A stretch of 64,000 nt of DNA from Salvator merianae (GCA_003586115.2 QVOM02000023.1:4707211-4771210); one strand, 5' to 3'; shown: positions 20,832-30,759, counted from the first letter of the stretch. The notes: a model not told the origin generated them from the letters alone. Made by a program: numbers and translations.

Positions 20832-21073
20832 GCCCAGAGTTGGCGCTGGAGAAGTCGGAGTCCTCCTCGCGGGGCAGTTCGTCCACCGGCAAGCCCTCCG
20901 ACCACGTCCTCGTCCCCCGCCATTGCATCTGGGCAGACAAAAATGGCCGCCACATCCTCGGCTTCGTTGAGGACTATAACTCTTTACGGAAGCTGATTTC
21001 GGAGGGCCGGAAGCTCTTGGCAGAACTGGAGCTTCTTCTGAACGATCCAGGAGTTCAAGAGTTAGGTGTGCTG
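20832..21073 (+). CDS. CDK5RAP2: CDK5RAP2 exon G (CDK5R1-binding region)
   Basis: The acceptor is CATCCTTTTCTCAG ending at 20831 and the donor is GTGCTG|GTAAGT. Two bases complete Gly with exon F and 80 codons follow, ending in phase 0. It encodes residues 295-375. A Ser-rich linker (SESSSRGSSSTGKPS) precedes WADKNGRHILGFVEDY, then SLRKLISEGRKLLAELELL. The W..KNGRH.LG.IEDY..L.K.I.EG..LLAE block is the best single diagnostic for CDK5RAP2: PDE4DIP has a related but different version. By alignment from memory it corresponds to human residues about 1,720-1,770, where binding of the CDK5 activator CDK5R1 has been mapped. The exon is GC-rich compared with its introns, as coding DNA here tends to be. 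Confidence 0.93.
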
Positions 21074-21429
21074 GTAAGTAGCATGGCGGAGAATTGGTGT
21101 TAACTTTGGGGAGACACGTGAAGATGAATGTTTGGGGTCAAGATATGTCGGGGTGCTCAGCCATGACCTTCCAAATATTCCTGGATCGCAGCTCTGTGAA
21201 GTGTTGGGGATTGTAGTTCAGAGGGTCACAGTTGAGCATCCCAAGTTAGGCAATAACTCTTGAGGAGCCTGGAGGATTCTGGGTCCTGTAAGAGCAAGGC
21301 TCCGTTCTGCTTGGGCTCCTCTTTCTCCATTCCACGAGTCCCGCTCCACGTTTTCCTGTCTTTCTGCCCCTCCTCATTGCTCATTTTGGCAGCCGCTTCA
21401 ATTTGTTTCCTCATCTGTCTTCAGAAGAA

Positions 21430-21840
21430 AACATTTTGCTTTGGCCCCCGATAGTTAGTTTACCATTAAACGTCGCCGTTTAAAGGGCCTGCTGAGGGAG
21501 AAACATCTATATTGCTGAAATTAATGTCGGGAGTCATTTGACTTTCAAATAGCGTGCCGTGAAATGCAAATAAGAAGAGGGAAAGATATTTTCGAAGTGG
21601 CCCGGCAAACGCAGTAAATGTAGCCCGTTATTAATTGCTGTTATTGATTAGGGTAAATCCCTTTTCTCCATTCTCGCCCCCCCACCCCCTTTTTTGAGTC
21701 ATGCATAATTCAGCTGCCTTTTTAACCTAATAAATTAGTTTGCAGTGCGCACAATATACATGTTCATCAACCTGAATCTGGAATTCATAGCAAATTGGAT
21801 TTATGCCATTAATTAAAGCTTACGTTTCCCTAATCTTTTA
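21430..21840. promoter_or_regulatory. Repeat-poor AT-rich block, candidate noncoding element
   Basis: Contains an octamer ATGCAAAT at 21564-21571, several TAAT/ATTA cores (TTATTAATTGCTGTTATTG, CATTAATTAAAGC) and no transposon. This composition is common in conserved homeodomain or POU-bound elements, but I cannot test conservation. Confidence 0.25.
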
Positions 21841-21869
21841 AGTATAAAATATGAAACCCCTTTTCTTCT

Positions 21870-21872
<3 letters not shown>

Positions 21873-21912
<40 letters not shown>
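21873..21912 (+). repeat. (TC)n microsatellite in the exon H pyrimidine tract
   Basis: About 20 TC units preceded by TTCTTCTTCTTC, starting 92 bp and ending 53 bp before the acceptor of exon H, in the zone expected for branch point and polypyrimidine-binding factors. Confidence 0.95.
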
Positions 21913-21915
<3 letters not shown>

Positions 21916-21964
21916 GCCCTCCTCGCTTTCTGCTTCTGTTTCTGCATCGCTGCTGCCTCATCAG

Positions 21965-22099
21965 GGGGCCCTGAACCGGCTTTCTCCAACCCTCGGCGCA
22001 GCCCAAAAGGACCTCGACGAAGCTGCCCGCTTGTTGAAGCTCCTGTGGCGGGTCTCTCTCCCTATGAAGGTCGTCCACGGTGCTGCTTACTCGCTTCAG
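21965..22099 (+). CDS. CDK5RAP2: CDK5RAP2 exon H
   Basis: The acceptor is CTGCCTCATCAG ending at 21964 and the donor is CTTCAG|GTGCGG. 45 codons in phase 0 at both ends. It encodes residues 376-420: GALNRLSPTLGAAQKDLDEA, then ARLLKLLWRVSLPMK. The LKLLWRVSLP motif is a strong CDK5RAP2 signature (PDE4DIP has a diverged F-W-R-A-A-L-P version as I recall). The segment lies in the C-terminal region that mediates pericentrin/AKAP9 binding and centrosome attachment in the human protein. The donor GTGCGG is weaker than the others here, and the frame stays open for 13 codons past it. Phase continuity with exon I supports splicing. Confidence 0.92.
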
Positions 22100-23440
22100 G
22101 TGCGGAAGGGTGAAAAGCAACAAGCTTCAGTTTGCCTCTAAGCTGGACAAGAGGTTTGATGGCCACCTCTTGGGGATGAGCTAGCAGATCCCGTTACTGA
22201 ATGAAGGTCAGACTAGATGACCACTGAGATCCCTTTCAGCTCATACTTCCTGTGAATTGTGTAGAAGCACAGCCTGCTTCCTCTTTGCCATTATTAGGGA
22301 AAAGTGGGCTTTTGCTGCTGGTACTCCAGATCTTTGAATCGGAGCAGTTGAAACAATCCTGGAAGGGATGGAGGGAGAGAGAGAGGGAATAAAACAAATG
22401 CACTACACAGGGCACAGCTGGGGCAGTTGTCCCCTCCCCGCCCTGAGATTCTCAGATGCCAGCTTCCGTTAGCCCCAGCCAACATGGCTAGTGATCAGAG
22501 AAGAGTCTTGACAGCTTCTAGAAGGTGCTGGATCCATATTTTTGGCTTAGAGTTAAAAACTAGATCAAAGACATTTTTGTGCCCTCTGTTAGATGACAAG
22601 ACCGATTAACAGCTAGATCCCAGACAACCAAAAGGAACTCTTCCTTTGCTCAGCAAAGAAGCTGGCTTTTGCCACTAAAAGACCTGGTAATGGCTGTTGG
22701 CTTTAAGGGGAGGAGGTAGGATATGGAAGAGGATCAGTCCTTTGAAAGACTTTCACGAGCAAGGCAGTTCGCGTGTTTGCATCTTGGGTCTGATCCAGCT
22801 GAGCTTTTCTTACAGGCATCAATAAGGAAACAGAGCACAGCAATAGATAAGATTAGAACCCTTCCAATTCATCTGCAACATGGTTAGCTCAAGAGTGGGG
22901 ATCCCATGTTCCTCTAGGTTTTATTTATTTATCTACCATACCGACACCCGACTTTTCCTCTGAGAAGCCGGGCATGTCCCCCATTTTATCTTCACAACCA
23001 GGTGCTTGGAGTGGGTTAGACTGGGAAGCAGCGATTGTTCCCAGTTCTCCCTGTGAGGGATGAGGCTCGTACAGTTGTCTTCAGTACCCCCAGATGCTCT
23101 GAAGATTAAGGCCGCGTCTCCATTTCCGGGAAAGGTGGCTGTATTTCGGGTGGATAGGGGAGGTGCTCCCTGTCTCCATTTTGGAGCCAGTTGGTGCCAT
23201 AGCTCACGGCACTTCTGTGCAGGACGGGGAGAAACCACCCTCCAACGGAAGTGTCCTTGGGAATGATTGTGCCAAGAGACAGTACGTGCGATCTCTTTGA
23301 AGGTACCCACAGCTGCCAAAAACAAAGACAGGGCCACAGCAAGGGCCTTTGGGGGGACCACAAGAGCGCCTTATTATGACAAGCGGAGAGACGCAGCCTT
23401 AGTTCTAGCTGGGGCATCCATTTCTTCTTCCATGCCACAG
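22100..23440 (+). other. CDK5RAP2: Intron H-I
   Basis: 22150-23100 holds no named element apart from a GGGA-type purine run near 22370 and an L2-like tail fragment around 22920-23060 (TTATTTATTTATCTACCAT). A MITE fills 23108-23400. Confidence 0.65.
23108..23400. mobile_element. MITE ending 40 bp before exon I
   Basis: The left end AAGGCCGCGTCTC (23108-23120) and right end GAGACGCAGCCTT (23388-23400) are inverted repeats with one mismatch. The interior is partly palindromic (CCAACGGAAGTGTCC). Minus-strand frames across it are incidental. Confidence 0.65.
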
Positions 23441-23579
23441 GACGAGAGCATGAGGGCTGAACTACGCAAGCTCCGTTGGAAAGTGGCCGAGCAGGAGAAG
23501 AAGCTACACAGCACCGTCAAACGCCTGCACTATACAGCCCAGCTGAAGGAAAACATGGAGAGAGTCATCATTGATCAGT
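23441..23579 (+). CDS. CDK5RAP2: CDK5RAP2 exon I (coiled coil)
   Basis: The acceptor is CTTCTTCCATGCCACAG ending at 23440 and the donor is GATCAGT|GTGAGT. 46 codons start in phase 0 and one base carries over. It encodes residues 421-466: DESMRAELRKLRWKVAEQEK, then KLHSTVKRLHYTAQLKENME and RVIIDQ. The pattern (M.AEL.KL..K..EQEKKL..T.K.L) matches the penultimate coiled coil of CDK5RAP2. The ending KEN-MER-VI-DQ also resembles PDE4DIP in length, so this exon alone would not separate the paralogues. A G-rich repeat array begins about 60 bp after the donor. Confidence 0.92.
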
Positions 23580-23636
23580 GTGAGTGAGCCTGTTCACATC
23601 TTCTCTTTTTTCCTAAGCCTGAATTGGTTTGGTTTG

Positions 23637-23925
23637 CATTGCTTTGCTTTATGTTGGGTTGGGTTGGGTTGGGATGGGATGGGTTGCTTTGCTTTGGGTT
23701 GGGATGGGTTGGGATGGGTTGGGTTGCTTTGTGTTGTGTTGGGGTGGGATGGGGTGGGATGGGATGGGTTGCTTTGCTTTGGGTTGGGTTGGGTTGGGTT
23801 GGGCTGCTTTGCTTTGGCTTTGCATTGAGTTGGGATGGGTTGCTTTGCTTTGGGTTGGGTTGGGTTGGTTTGGGTTGGGTTGGGTTGGGTTGCTTTGCTT
23901 TGTGTTGGTTTCGGTTGCTCTGCTT
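23637..23925 (+). repeat. G-rich minisatellite (GGGTT/GGGAT/GCTTT)n
   Basis: About 290 bp built from GGGTT, GGGAT and TGCTTT(G) units, with a fuzzy higher-order unit of roughly 30-70 bp (GCTTTGCTTTGGGTTGGG). The sense strand carries dozens of GGG runs spaced by 2-3 bases, which fits G-quadruplex consensus. It is not the vertebrate telomere repeat TTAGGG. Confidence 0.9.
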
Positions 23926-24296
23926 TTTAAGTCAGGGCAGATGGCAGAGCTCACTAAACTGAAGACAAGAGAAAGCGGAGCCATTCAGGGGAACAGCTTG
24001 GCGCTCCTCATGGCAGGTCATTCTGCGATGTCCCAACCCTGCAACTGATGCCCAAGCATGCAGGGCTTGGTTCATCCCTTCAGCCACTGATTTTCTGCCG
24101 ATGGAGTCCTACACCTTGGTGTCATGTGGTCCAGCAGCAGCGAGTCTGGTTTGATAGGTGAATCTCATCGGCTTCATCCCGTTTGAGAAGGTGTCGCAGA
24201 CCCAGGTTTCATAAACCGAGTTTCATGTTTCTACTGCCATGAAATAACAGCAGATCTTCCCTATTTGGCCCACATATACTTTTCTGAACATTTCTC

Positions 24297-24533
24297 TGTT
24301 GGAGAGACAGGCAGGATGCCTCTTAAGGGCCATTTGCAGGGAGTGGAGAGCAGGTGAAGGTTTTGCCTTCATCTTCTGCTTGAGATGCCCAGAAACAATT
24401 GGTGGGCCACTGTGTGAGACAGGATGCTGGACTAGATGTGCCGTGGCCCAATCCAGCAGGGCTCCTCTTATGTTCTTATAGACAAATGCATGGAGGATAG
24501 GATATGAATGGCTACTAGAATGGATACCTAGAG
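24297..24533 (+). mobile_element. CR1-like 3' end plus an abutting fragment
   Basis: 24297-24479 matches the CR1 3' end (GGAGAGACAGGCAGGATGCC..GCTCCTCTTATGTTCTTAT). 24480-24533 restarts GACAAATGCATGGAGGATAG and breaks off at GGATACCTAG. Confidence 0.85.
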
Positions 24534-24601
24534 TGCTGTTGGACCTTGTAAAGGGCCTCTGCAGCCCAGTCTCCCAGTGCTGACTCTTCCCAGTAAGGTA
24601 A

Positions 24602-24840
24602 CTTGAGGAGGAGGAGGAGGAGGAGGAGTTGGGTTTTTTTGTACCCTGCTTTTCTCACCCTGAGGGGACTCAAAGCTGCAAACAAACCTCCTGTTCTTCT
24701 CCCTACAACAGACACCTGGTGAGGCAGGTGGGGCTGTGAGAACTCAGATCAGACCTTTGACAAGCTCAAGGTCACCCAGCTGGCTTCCTGCAGGAGTGCA
24801 GACTCGGACCAAGTCCAATAAGAGTCCGACACGCCAAAAA
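24602..24840 (-). mobile_element. tRNA/L2-tail SINE fragment, minus strand
   Basis: (GAG)n then TTGTACCCTGCTTTTCTCAC, ACAGACACCTGGTGAGGCAG, AAGGTCACCCAGCTGGCTTC. On the minus strand this is the body and tail of a widespread squamate SINE with an L2-like tail. The head is missing or decayed. Confidence 0.65.
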
Positions 24841-25224
24841 CAAAGCCAGACTGTCCCACTGGTTTGGACCGGAAGGCACTGAGTACACCAGTTATCACTT
24901 TCTCCTCAGCCACTGGGGTTTGAAAGCTGCGTCCCTCTGAAAATTGTGGATTGTCACCCCAACGGCTTGGCAGGATCCGTCCTTTGCCAGCCACCATTCG
25001 CCCACTCCCAATTCCCATTGGAGCGGACCGTGTCTTTGCAAAGCCACCCTGGTTTTCTGGGAGCAGGAACTGCTGCCCACCTGCCTACAGACAGCGCACA
25101 GGTTTGGAATTTCTCCTCAACCCCTTCTTGAAAAGAAATGCACATTTCCAGTGGTTTATTACGGGGACTTTTTACCATTCCCTGCAACATCTTGATAAAG
25201 GGACAAGCTGGTTCACTGAACTGG

Positions 25225-25500
25225 TACCGTCTGCAATTATGTTCTAAGAAGTAATTAATCTAGCATTGAAAATGCCGCATTAGCTCCCCTTGAAAGGGGC
25301 AGAAGGAAATGGACTTGCATAAATGTCAAGAATTACGCTCGGCATCCAAATGAAACATGCCTTTGCTTTTGATTTCAATTATTAGATTCAAACCTCTCAG
25401 AAATGGACTTTTTAAAAAAGGTTAACATGCATTCTTTTCCGCCAGCTCGCGGTTTATGGCTTATTTTCTTTTGAAGAAGAACAAGTTTGCCATTAGACGA
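25225..25500. promoter_or_regulatory. Repeat-poor AT-rich block, candidate noncoding element
   Basis: Contains AGTAATTAATCTAGC, TTTCAATTATTAGATTC and GTTAACATGC, with no repeat match in the window. Candidate only. Confidence 0.22.
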
Positions 25501-25579
25501 CAACACCACAAATGTGTACCTTGTTAGTTCCGTCCCACCCCTGTGTTGTTAGAGGGAGTGGTGGTGGATAATCAAACTG

Positions 25580-25870
25580 AGTTTATCTCATACTGTTCAT
25601 ATCCTGCTTTTTCTGTTTTGAGAGCCCGGGACAGCAAACACTGGTGAGCACAGGGTCTTGCACCATGAGGCATTTTGTAAAAAAAGAATAAAAGCAACCG
25701 GAAAGAGCAAGTTAAAAAAATCACAGTCTCCCACATATGCAGATTCCAAGTGCCAGTATCTGCCTGTGTGTTCGGAGTTGTTTCTTGAAAGCGTAAGCTG
25801 TTTAGTTTCTGTCAAGTAGGGGATCCACAATCTTGGTGCCACCACAGAAAAGACTCTGTTAGGTTTGCCT
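25580..25870 (-). mobile_element. L2-like LINE 3' end, minus strand, decayed
   Basis: TCATATCCTGCTTTTTCTG.., then GGTGCCACCACAGAAAAGAC near the end, as in the L2 copy at 61505-61920 (GGGGGCCACCACAGAAAAAG). Confidence 0.6.
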
Positions 25871-26439
25871 GCCTATGTATAGTAAATAATCAGCGTAGTC
25901 CCTCTTCGCCACAAAATATGGTATAGTGATTCCAGTGAGAACATGTAAGTTCCTTTATTTTACAAAAGAAATAAATAGTTTGTGTTCTGCTTATTTATTT
26001 TGGGCACTTGTCCTTGCCTTTCTTCCAAAGAACTCAAGACAAGGCCCATTATTCTCTTCTCCTCTAAATGTTTCAGTAAGGAAGGGATTGAGATGGAGTG
26101 GAGATGCAGGATTCCACCACAGGGGTAGAGGCAACTGCACTGGGCAAGCTTCAATCCAGCTGACTTTCTCATTCAACAGCTAAGATGGTTGAAGCATTTT
26201 GGGCTACCTAGAAACTGATTGACAGCCAGCATTTTGATGCATGCACAAAGGATCTAGAAGTCAGCTTTGCCACTCACCAGTTGGAAATGTTATCCAACCA
26301 ACTGTGATCATTTGCCAGGAGGGAGATAAAGTGGTGATCAGGACACAGAGTGCCTTCAAAAACACAGAAATCAGCTTCAGGGTGGAGAAGAATTTGATGA
26401 AATTGCAACAGATGATAGGAACTGCGAATCTGTTGAGAT

Positions 26440-26640
26440 AAGAACATAAGGACATAAGAGGAGCCCTGCTGGATCAGGCCACAGCCCATCTAGTCCAGCA
26501 TCCTGTCTCACACAGTGGCCCACCAATTGCATCTGGGCATTCTCAAGCAGAAGATAAAGGCAAAACCTTCACCTGCTCTCGACTCCCCGCAAATGGTTTT
26601 ACAGACATCCTGCCTGTCTTTCCAACCTATCTTTCCAGAG
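26440..26640 (-). mobile_element. CR1-like 3' end, minus strand
   Basis: AAGAACATAAGGACATAAGA..GGAGCCCTGCTGGATCAGGC..CACCTGCTCTCGACTCCCCG..CTTTCCAACC. Confidence 0.88.
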
Positions 26641-27065
26641 ATTGTCCCATAGCCGTTCAGTATCCTTCCAGGCTAGATTTGGGGTTGGAATCCAACTGCT
26701 CTTAAGGACCTGATGTGACATTCTAATGATTATACTACACTGGCATGGGATTTCAGCGGTTGGAAAATCTTCGTTTTAATTCAAAGCCCAATAACAGAAG
26801 CAATTTGTCATCTTGATGGTGAACTAGTAAAACGGAAGGACAAGCAGATGATAAACCTTTATAGAGAGTATAGAACTGTTCAGTGTAGGACATTTTCTGC
26901 AGTCTTTTTATCCCATGAACCAAAGAAATTTCATCAAAGTCCTCGGAATTTGGAGATATACAAAAAAACAAAACAAAACAAAAAGTGCTGGAGAACCTAA
27001 GCTGGAGTCTGGTTTCTTGTGCTGGGAACTGATGGGAAATTTCTACTTTGCTGTCAGTTCATTAC

Positions 27066-27262
27066 AGAGTGGCTGTAGCTCAGCAGTAGAGCGAATTGCT
27101 TGGAAAGGAGATGGTTGCCGGTTCAATCCCCGGCCTCTTCCCAGAAGTAGGCAATGGCAAACCGCTTCTGTATTTCTACCAAGAAACTGCATAGAGCTGT
27201 CCATGGAATCTAGGAGTGGTTGTAGTTCAGTGGTAGAGCAAACTGCCTGGAAAACAGAGGGT
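27066..27262 (+). mobile_element. Sauria-type SINE, 1.4 units, + strand
   Basis: GAGTGGCTGTAGCTCAGCAG..GGTTCAATCCCCGGCCTC..GGCAATGGCAAACCGC..AAGAAACTGCATAGAG, then a second head (GTGGTTGTAGTTCAGTGGTA) that breaks at CAGAGGGTCATCAG, where CR1 sequence takes over. Confidence 0.85.
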
Positions 27263-27585
27263 CATCAGTTGATGGAATTTAGTACCAGGAGAAGTAGTGA
27301 TATCAACCAGCCTGGATAGCTTTAAGGACAGTTTCATGGAGGACCGGTGTGTCAATGGCTACTAGAATCGATGCCTAGGTACCTCCTCTAGGTTGAAGAG
27401 GTTGGCAGGATGCCTCTGAAGGCCATTTGCAGGGTGTCGAGAGCAGGTGAAGGTTTCGCCTTCGTCTTCTGCTTGAGATGCCCAGAAGCAACTGGTGGGC
27501 CACTGTGCGAGACAGGATGCTGGACTGGATGGGCTGTGGCCTGATCCAGCAGGGTTTCTCTTCTGTTCTATGTTCTTACATTCCT
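27255..27585 (+). mobile_element. CR1-like 3' end fused to the SINE, + strand
   Basis: From CAGAGGGTCATCAG onward the sequence follows CR1 (GGAATTTAGTACCAGGAG, AACCAGCCTGGATAGCTTTA, ..GATCCAGCAGGGTTTCTC). The shared CAGAGGGT lies at the junction. Confidence 0.85.
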
Positions 27586-27734
27586 TGCCAAGTTCTTAGC
27601 CTTGATCACTAAAACATGTTTTAATATCAGCTCTTAATTTTACTACAGACCTCCTTAAACTTCCTTTACTATCCTGCATTTCTGTTTCTGGACCTGTATT
27701 TGTATACGTTTTACCAAACTTGTAATCACTAGAT

Positions 27735-27855
27735 GATTTTATTTATTTACGTTGTTTCAAGTCTGTGGGATCTATGACTGTAATAAAAGCCTGATTGTGA
27801 TGCAAGAGATCACAATCAAACTTTTATTACGGTCATAGACTTGAAACAACTCCGG
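27735..27855. repeat. Inverted pair of LINE 3' ends
   Basis: GTTGTTTCAAGTCT..CTATGACTGTAATAAAAG..TGATTGTGAT is followed by its inverse (ATCACAATCA..CTTTTATTACGGTCATAG..ACTTGAAACAAC). CTATGACYGTAATAAAG resembles an L2/CR1-type 3' end. Confidence 0.8.
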
Positions 27856-28117
27856 TCATCTCTGATTGGTGCCATTTACAGGGATATTTTCTCTCCCACC
27901 TCTGGCATTCTTTTGAAGAGCATCTTCTCATAACATGCAAGCTTTCTCAGGCCGCTTTCATAGACCAAGAGATACCTGCATACTGTAACAGCCGGACACA
28001 CCATTTCCCTCCAGGATCATAAGGATTCCCATATTTGTGTCTGAGCATCTTCATTAGCTCCAGGGCTGGACATTTCTTGGTCCTTGACCAACTGTCAGGA
28101 CTTCAGTCTACAGTGTG

Positions 28118-28413
28118 AGAAGAAGAAGAAGAACTTGGTTTTTATACCCCGCTTTTCTTGGCCAAAGCTGACTCAAAGCAGCATACAAGGTTATTTTTCA
28201 CCCGAAAGCGTACATCTATCTATCTTCCGCATCACACAATGTGATGCTCCCTATTCATCAACTTGCAATTACTTGCTTTCGAACAGCTAGGTTGACTGGA
28301 GCTAGAGGCCAGTAGAGGGCACTCATCCCCTCTACACGGCAGACAGGGGCCTCGAACTCTGATCCTCCTACTGAAACATCAGTGCCTTAGCCTTCTGCAC
28401 CACCGTGCCTCCT
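28118..28413 (-). mobile_element. tRNA-headed SINE with L2-like tail, minus strand
   Basis: Same element as 1024-1349, intact from the head (GGCACGGTGGTGCAGAAGGC) to the tail and AGAAGAAGAAGAAC end. Confidence 0.9.
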
Positions 28414-29124
28414 AGCTTTGCTGAGAGGCGAATTCACCCACAATCCTTCAGTGTTGTCCGGCCAAACCCTAGCCACAAAAGAATGAATGCCACCCCTCCT
28501 AGCCTGCTAGCAAGGATTATAGATGCAACATGTCTGCGGCTTTCTGAGCATTCATGAACAAGCCAAGATATGTGTATTAAGTATTGTTATCACTTCAAGT
28601 CAGGCTGGTGTGTAGGGAATTGAGGAAGGCAAATAATAAATTGAGCTGTCAGTACATGTACCCCTGCCCAGCTCAGCAATGCAGCACAGAGGGTCTAAAA
28701 AGATTAACATTCTGCTTGTCTTATCCAGAAACCCAACACTATTAATGCTACTGGTGCCCTTGTCCAGTTTTTGGTGTTTTGACTATCTGGCACCAATACC
28801 TTCTCTACGGGGAACCAAGCAAAATTTTGTGCCAGCGCTGTTAAAAACTGGAAAACAAGCCCTCAAGCAGTGCGATGTTTAGTTTGAATAAGGTTGTGGG
28901 TTTTTTAAAAAAACTTTTGCTCTTAGATTAGGGTTGTTTTTCCACACAGGTTAAATATTTTAAAAGTAAAACTTTTAATTGATATTGTAATTTTTATTCT
29001 TGTAATGCTGTACATAATAAATCTGCTCTGGTCAAGGACCGAGTAAATGTAACTTGATTTTGGTGTGTTGAGTGTTTTAATTCTTCTCTTCCCCTATCTC
29101 AGTTCACATATCCCTAATCCTTTG

Positions 29125-29362
29125 TAAGAACTTAAGGGAAGCCCTACTGGATCTGACCTCAGCCCATCTAATCCAGCATCCTGTCGCACCCAGTGGCCCA
29201 CTAATTGCTTCTGAGTATCCCAAGCAGAAGATGAAGGCAAAATCTTCACCTGTTCTCAACTCCCTGCAAATGGCCTTTAGAGGCATCCTGCCTGTCTTTC
29301 CAACCTGGAGACAGTTCCCAGGCATCTATTCTGGTAGCTATTGATACATCTGTGCTCCATGA
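29125..29362 (-). mobile_element. CR1-like 3' end, minus strand (first of three)
   Basis: GAACTTAAGGGAAGCCCTAC..GGATCTGACCTCAGCCC..CACCTGTTCTCAACTCCC..CTCCATGAATTTG. Confidence 0.85.
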
Positions 29363-29597
29363 ATTTGGAGGAACCAAGCTGGATCAGGCCACAGCTCATC
29401 TTGTCCAGCATCCTGTCCAGCAAGTGGCCTACCAATTGCTTCTGGGCATTCTCAAGCAGACTATAAAAGTAAAACCTTTACCTGCTCTTGACTTACTGCA
29501 AATACCCTTTAGAAGAATCTTGCCTGTCTCTCTAACCTGGAGTTGGTACCTCGGGATCTATTCTGGTAGCTATTGACACATCTGTGCTCCATGAATT
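29363..29597 (-). mobile_element. CR1-like 3' end, minus strand (second of three)
   Basis: Restarts AGGAACCAAGCTGGATCAGG and ends CTGTGCTCCATGAATT, abutting the next copy. Confidence 0.82.
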
Positions 29598-29890
29598 AAG
29601 AAGAGCCCTGCTGGATCAGGCCACAGCCCGTCTAGTCCAGCATCCCATCTCACACAGTGGCCCACCAATTCCTTCTAGGCATCTCAAGCAGAAGATGAAA
29701 GCAAAACCTTCAGCAGCTCTTGATTTCTGGCAAATAGTTTTTGGAGGCATCCTACCTGTCTCTCCAACTTGGAGGTGGTACCTAGGCATCCATTCTAGTA
29801 GCCATTGATACACCTGTCCTCCATGAATTTGACTAATCCTTTCTTAAAGCCATCCAGGCTGGTTGCTGTCACCACTGCTTCTGTAGTAAA
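29598..29890 (-). mobile_element. CR1-like 3' end, minus strand (third of three)
   Basis: AAGAAGAGCCCTGCTGGATC..CACCTGTCCTCCATGAATTT..TTTCTTAAAGCCATCCAGGC and ends near GTAGTAAAAGC. Confidence 0.85.
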
Positions 29891-30179
29891 AGCTTATTTT
29901 ATTCCCGAATTAAAGGTGGCACATTTGCGTTTCTTTGTCCTTCCAAAATGCTATGCATGGGTAGAAATTGCTCTTCATTTGCTACCAACCTGATAATCAT
30001 AGATCTACTGAGGTGGAAATGTTTATAAACCTGGTTTCCAGACCTCATGCTTGTTACCAATTTTTCAATAACTGAACAGTTAAAAATCTTCCAGGTTCTC
30101 CTGAAACTTCCTTTTCTGTCTGCTGTATTAAGCTTTTTCTAGCAGAGTCGCTCAAACACCAAATCCAACCGGCAAACAG

Positions 30180-30350
30180 TAAATAATCCTCTGTGTGCAC
30201 GCTTTATTATTTTCCATCTGGGGGGAAAAAAATCCCACCTGGGAAAATGAAGTTATCAACAGTGTCATTTATTAGCTGAGAGCGCTCACCTATGCAAAAA
30301 GTGGCAGACACAATTTGCTCTGAAGTCTGATTTGATTAGAGGGATTATAG
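30180..30350. promoter_or_regulatory. Repeat-poor block, candidate noncoding element
   Basis: GTAAATAATCCTCTGTGTGC, GCTTTATTATTTTCCATC and GATTTGATTAGAGGG in sequence free of transposons. Candidate only. Confidence 0.2.
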
Positions 30351-30759
30351 ATGTCACTGCGTTTTCGCTTTTGGAGTTACTTGGTGGGGGCAGAAACGGG
30401 GCTTGTGCATACCTGTTGCGTCTTATCACAGACTCCTTTGCTGTTGTGGGGTTGTTTTTCCCTGCTTAGCAAGGTGCAGGAGTTTGAGGTTCCGGTTCAT
30501 TTCAGGTGCTTAAGAACTTGTGGGATTCTCTACCCAAGACATGCTGTTGGGTCCTGATTAAAACTTAACGTGGCTCTCTGGTGGGATCAGGGTTCGTGGG
30601 GAGGGGAACTGGCCCAGAAGGACAAGATGGGGTACTCACCCACCCCATCCTGTATCTCAGAGTTCCAGTCCATTAATTCTTGTTCCTCTGGGCATATTTT
30701 CAGTTCAGGCTTAGCTTATGCATGCAACACCCACTGTGTTCATGGGTGTCAGTTGTGAT

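Larger units (their letters stand above)
21074..21964 (+). other. CDK5RAP2: Intron G-H
   Basis: 891-bp intron with no SINE or LINE that I can see. Holds the AT-rich block 21430-21840 and a TC microsatellite close to the acceptor. Confidence 0.75.

Noticed and set aside
23571..24048. Gly/Trp/Leu-rich frames and a telomere-like array
   Set aside because: The repeat units are GGGTT and GGGAT, not TTAGGG, and frames are open only because the unit length avoids stops.
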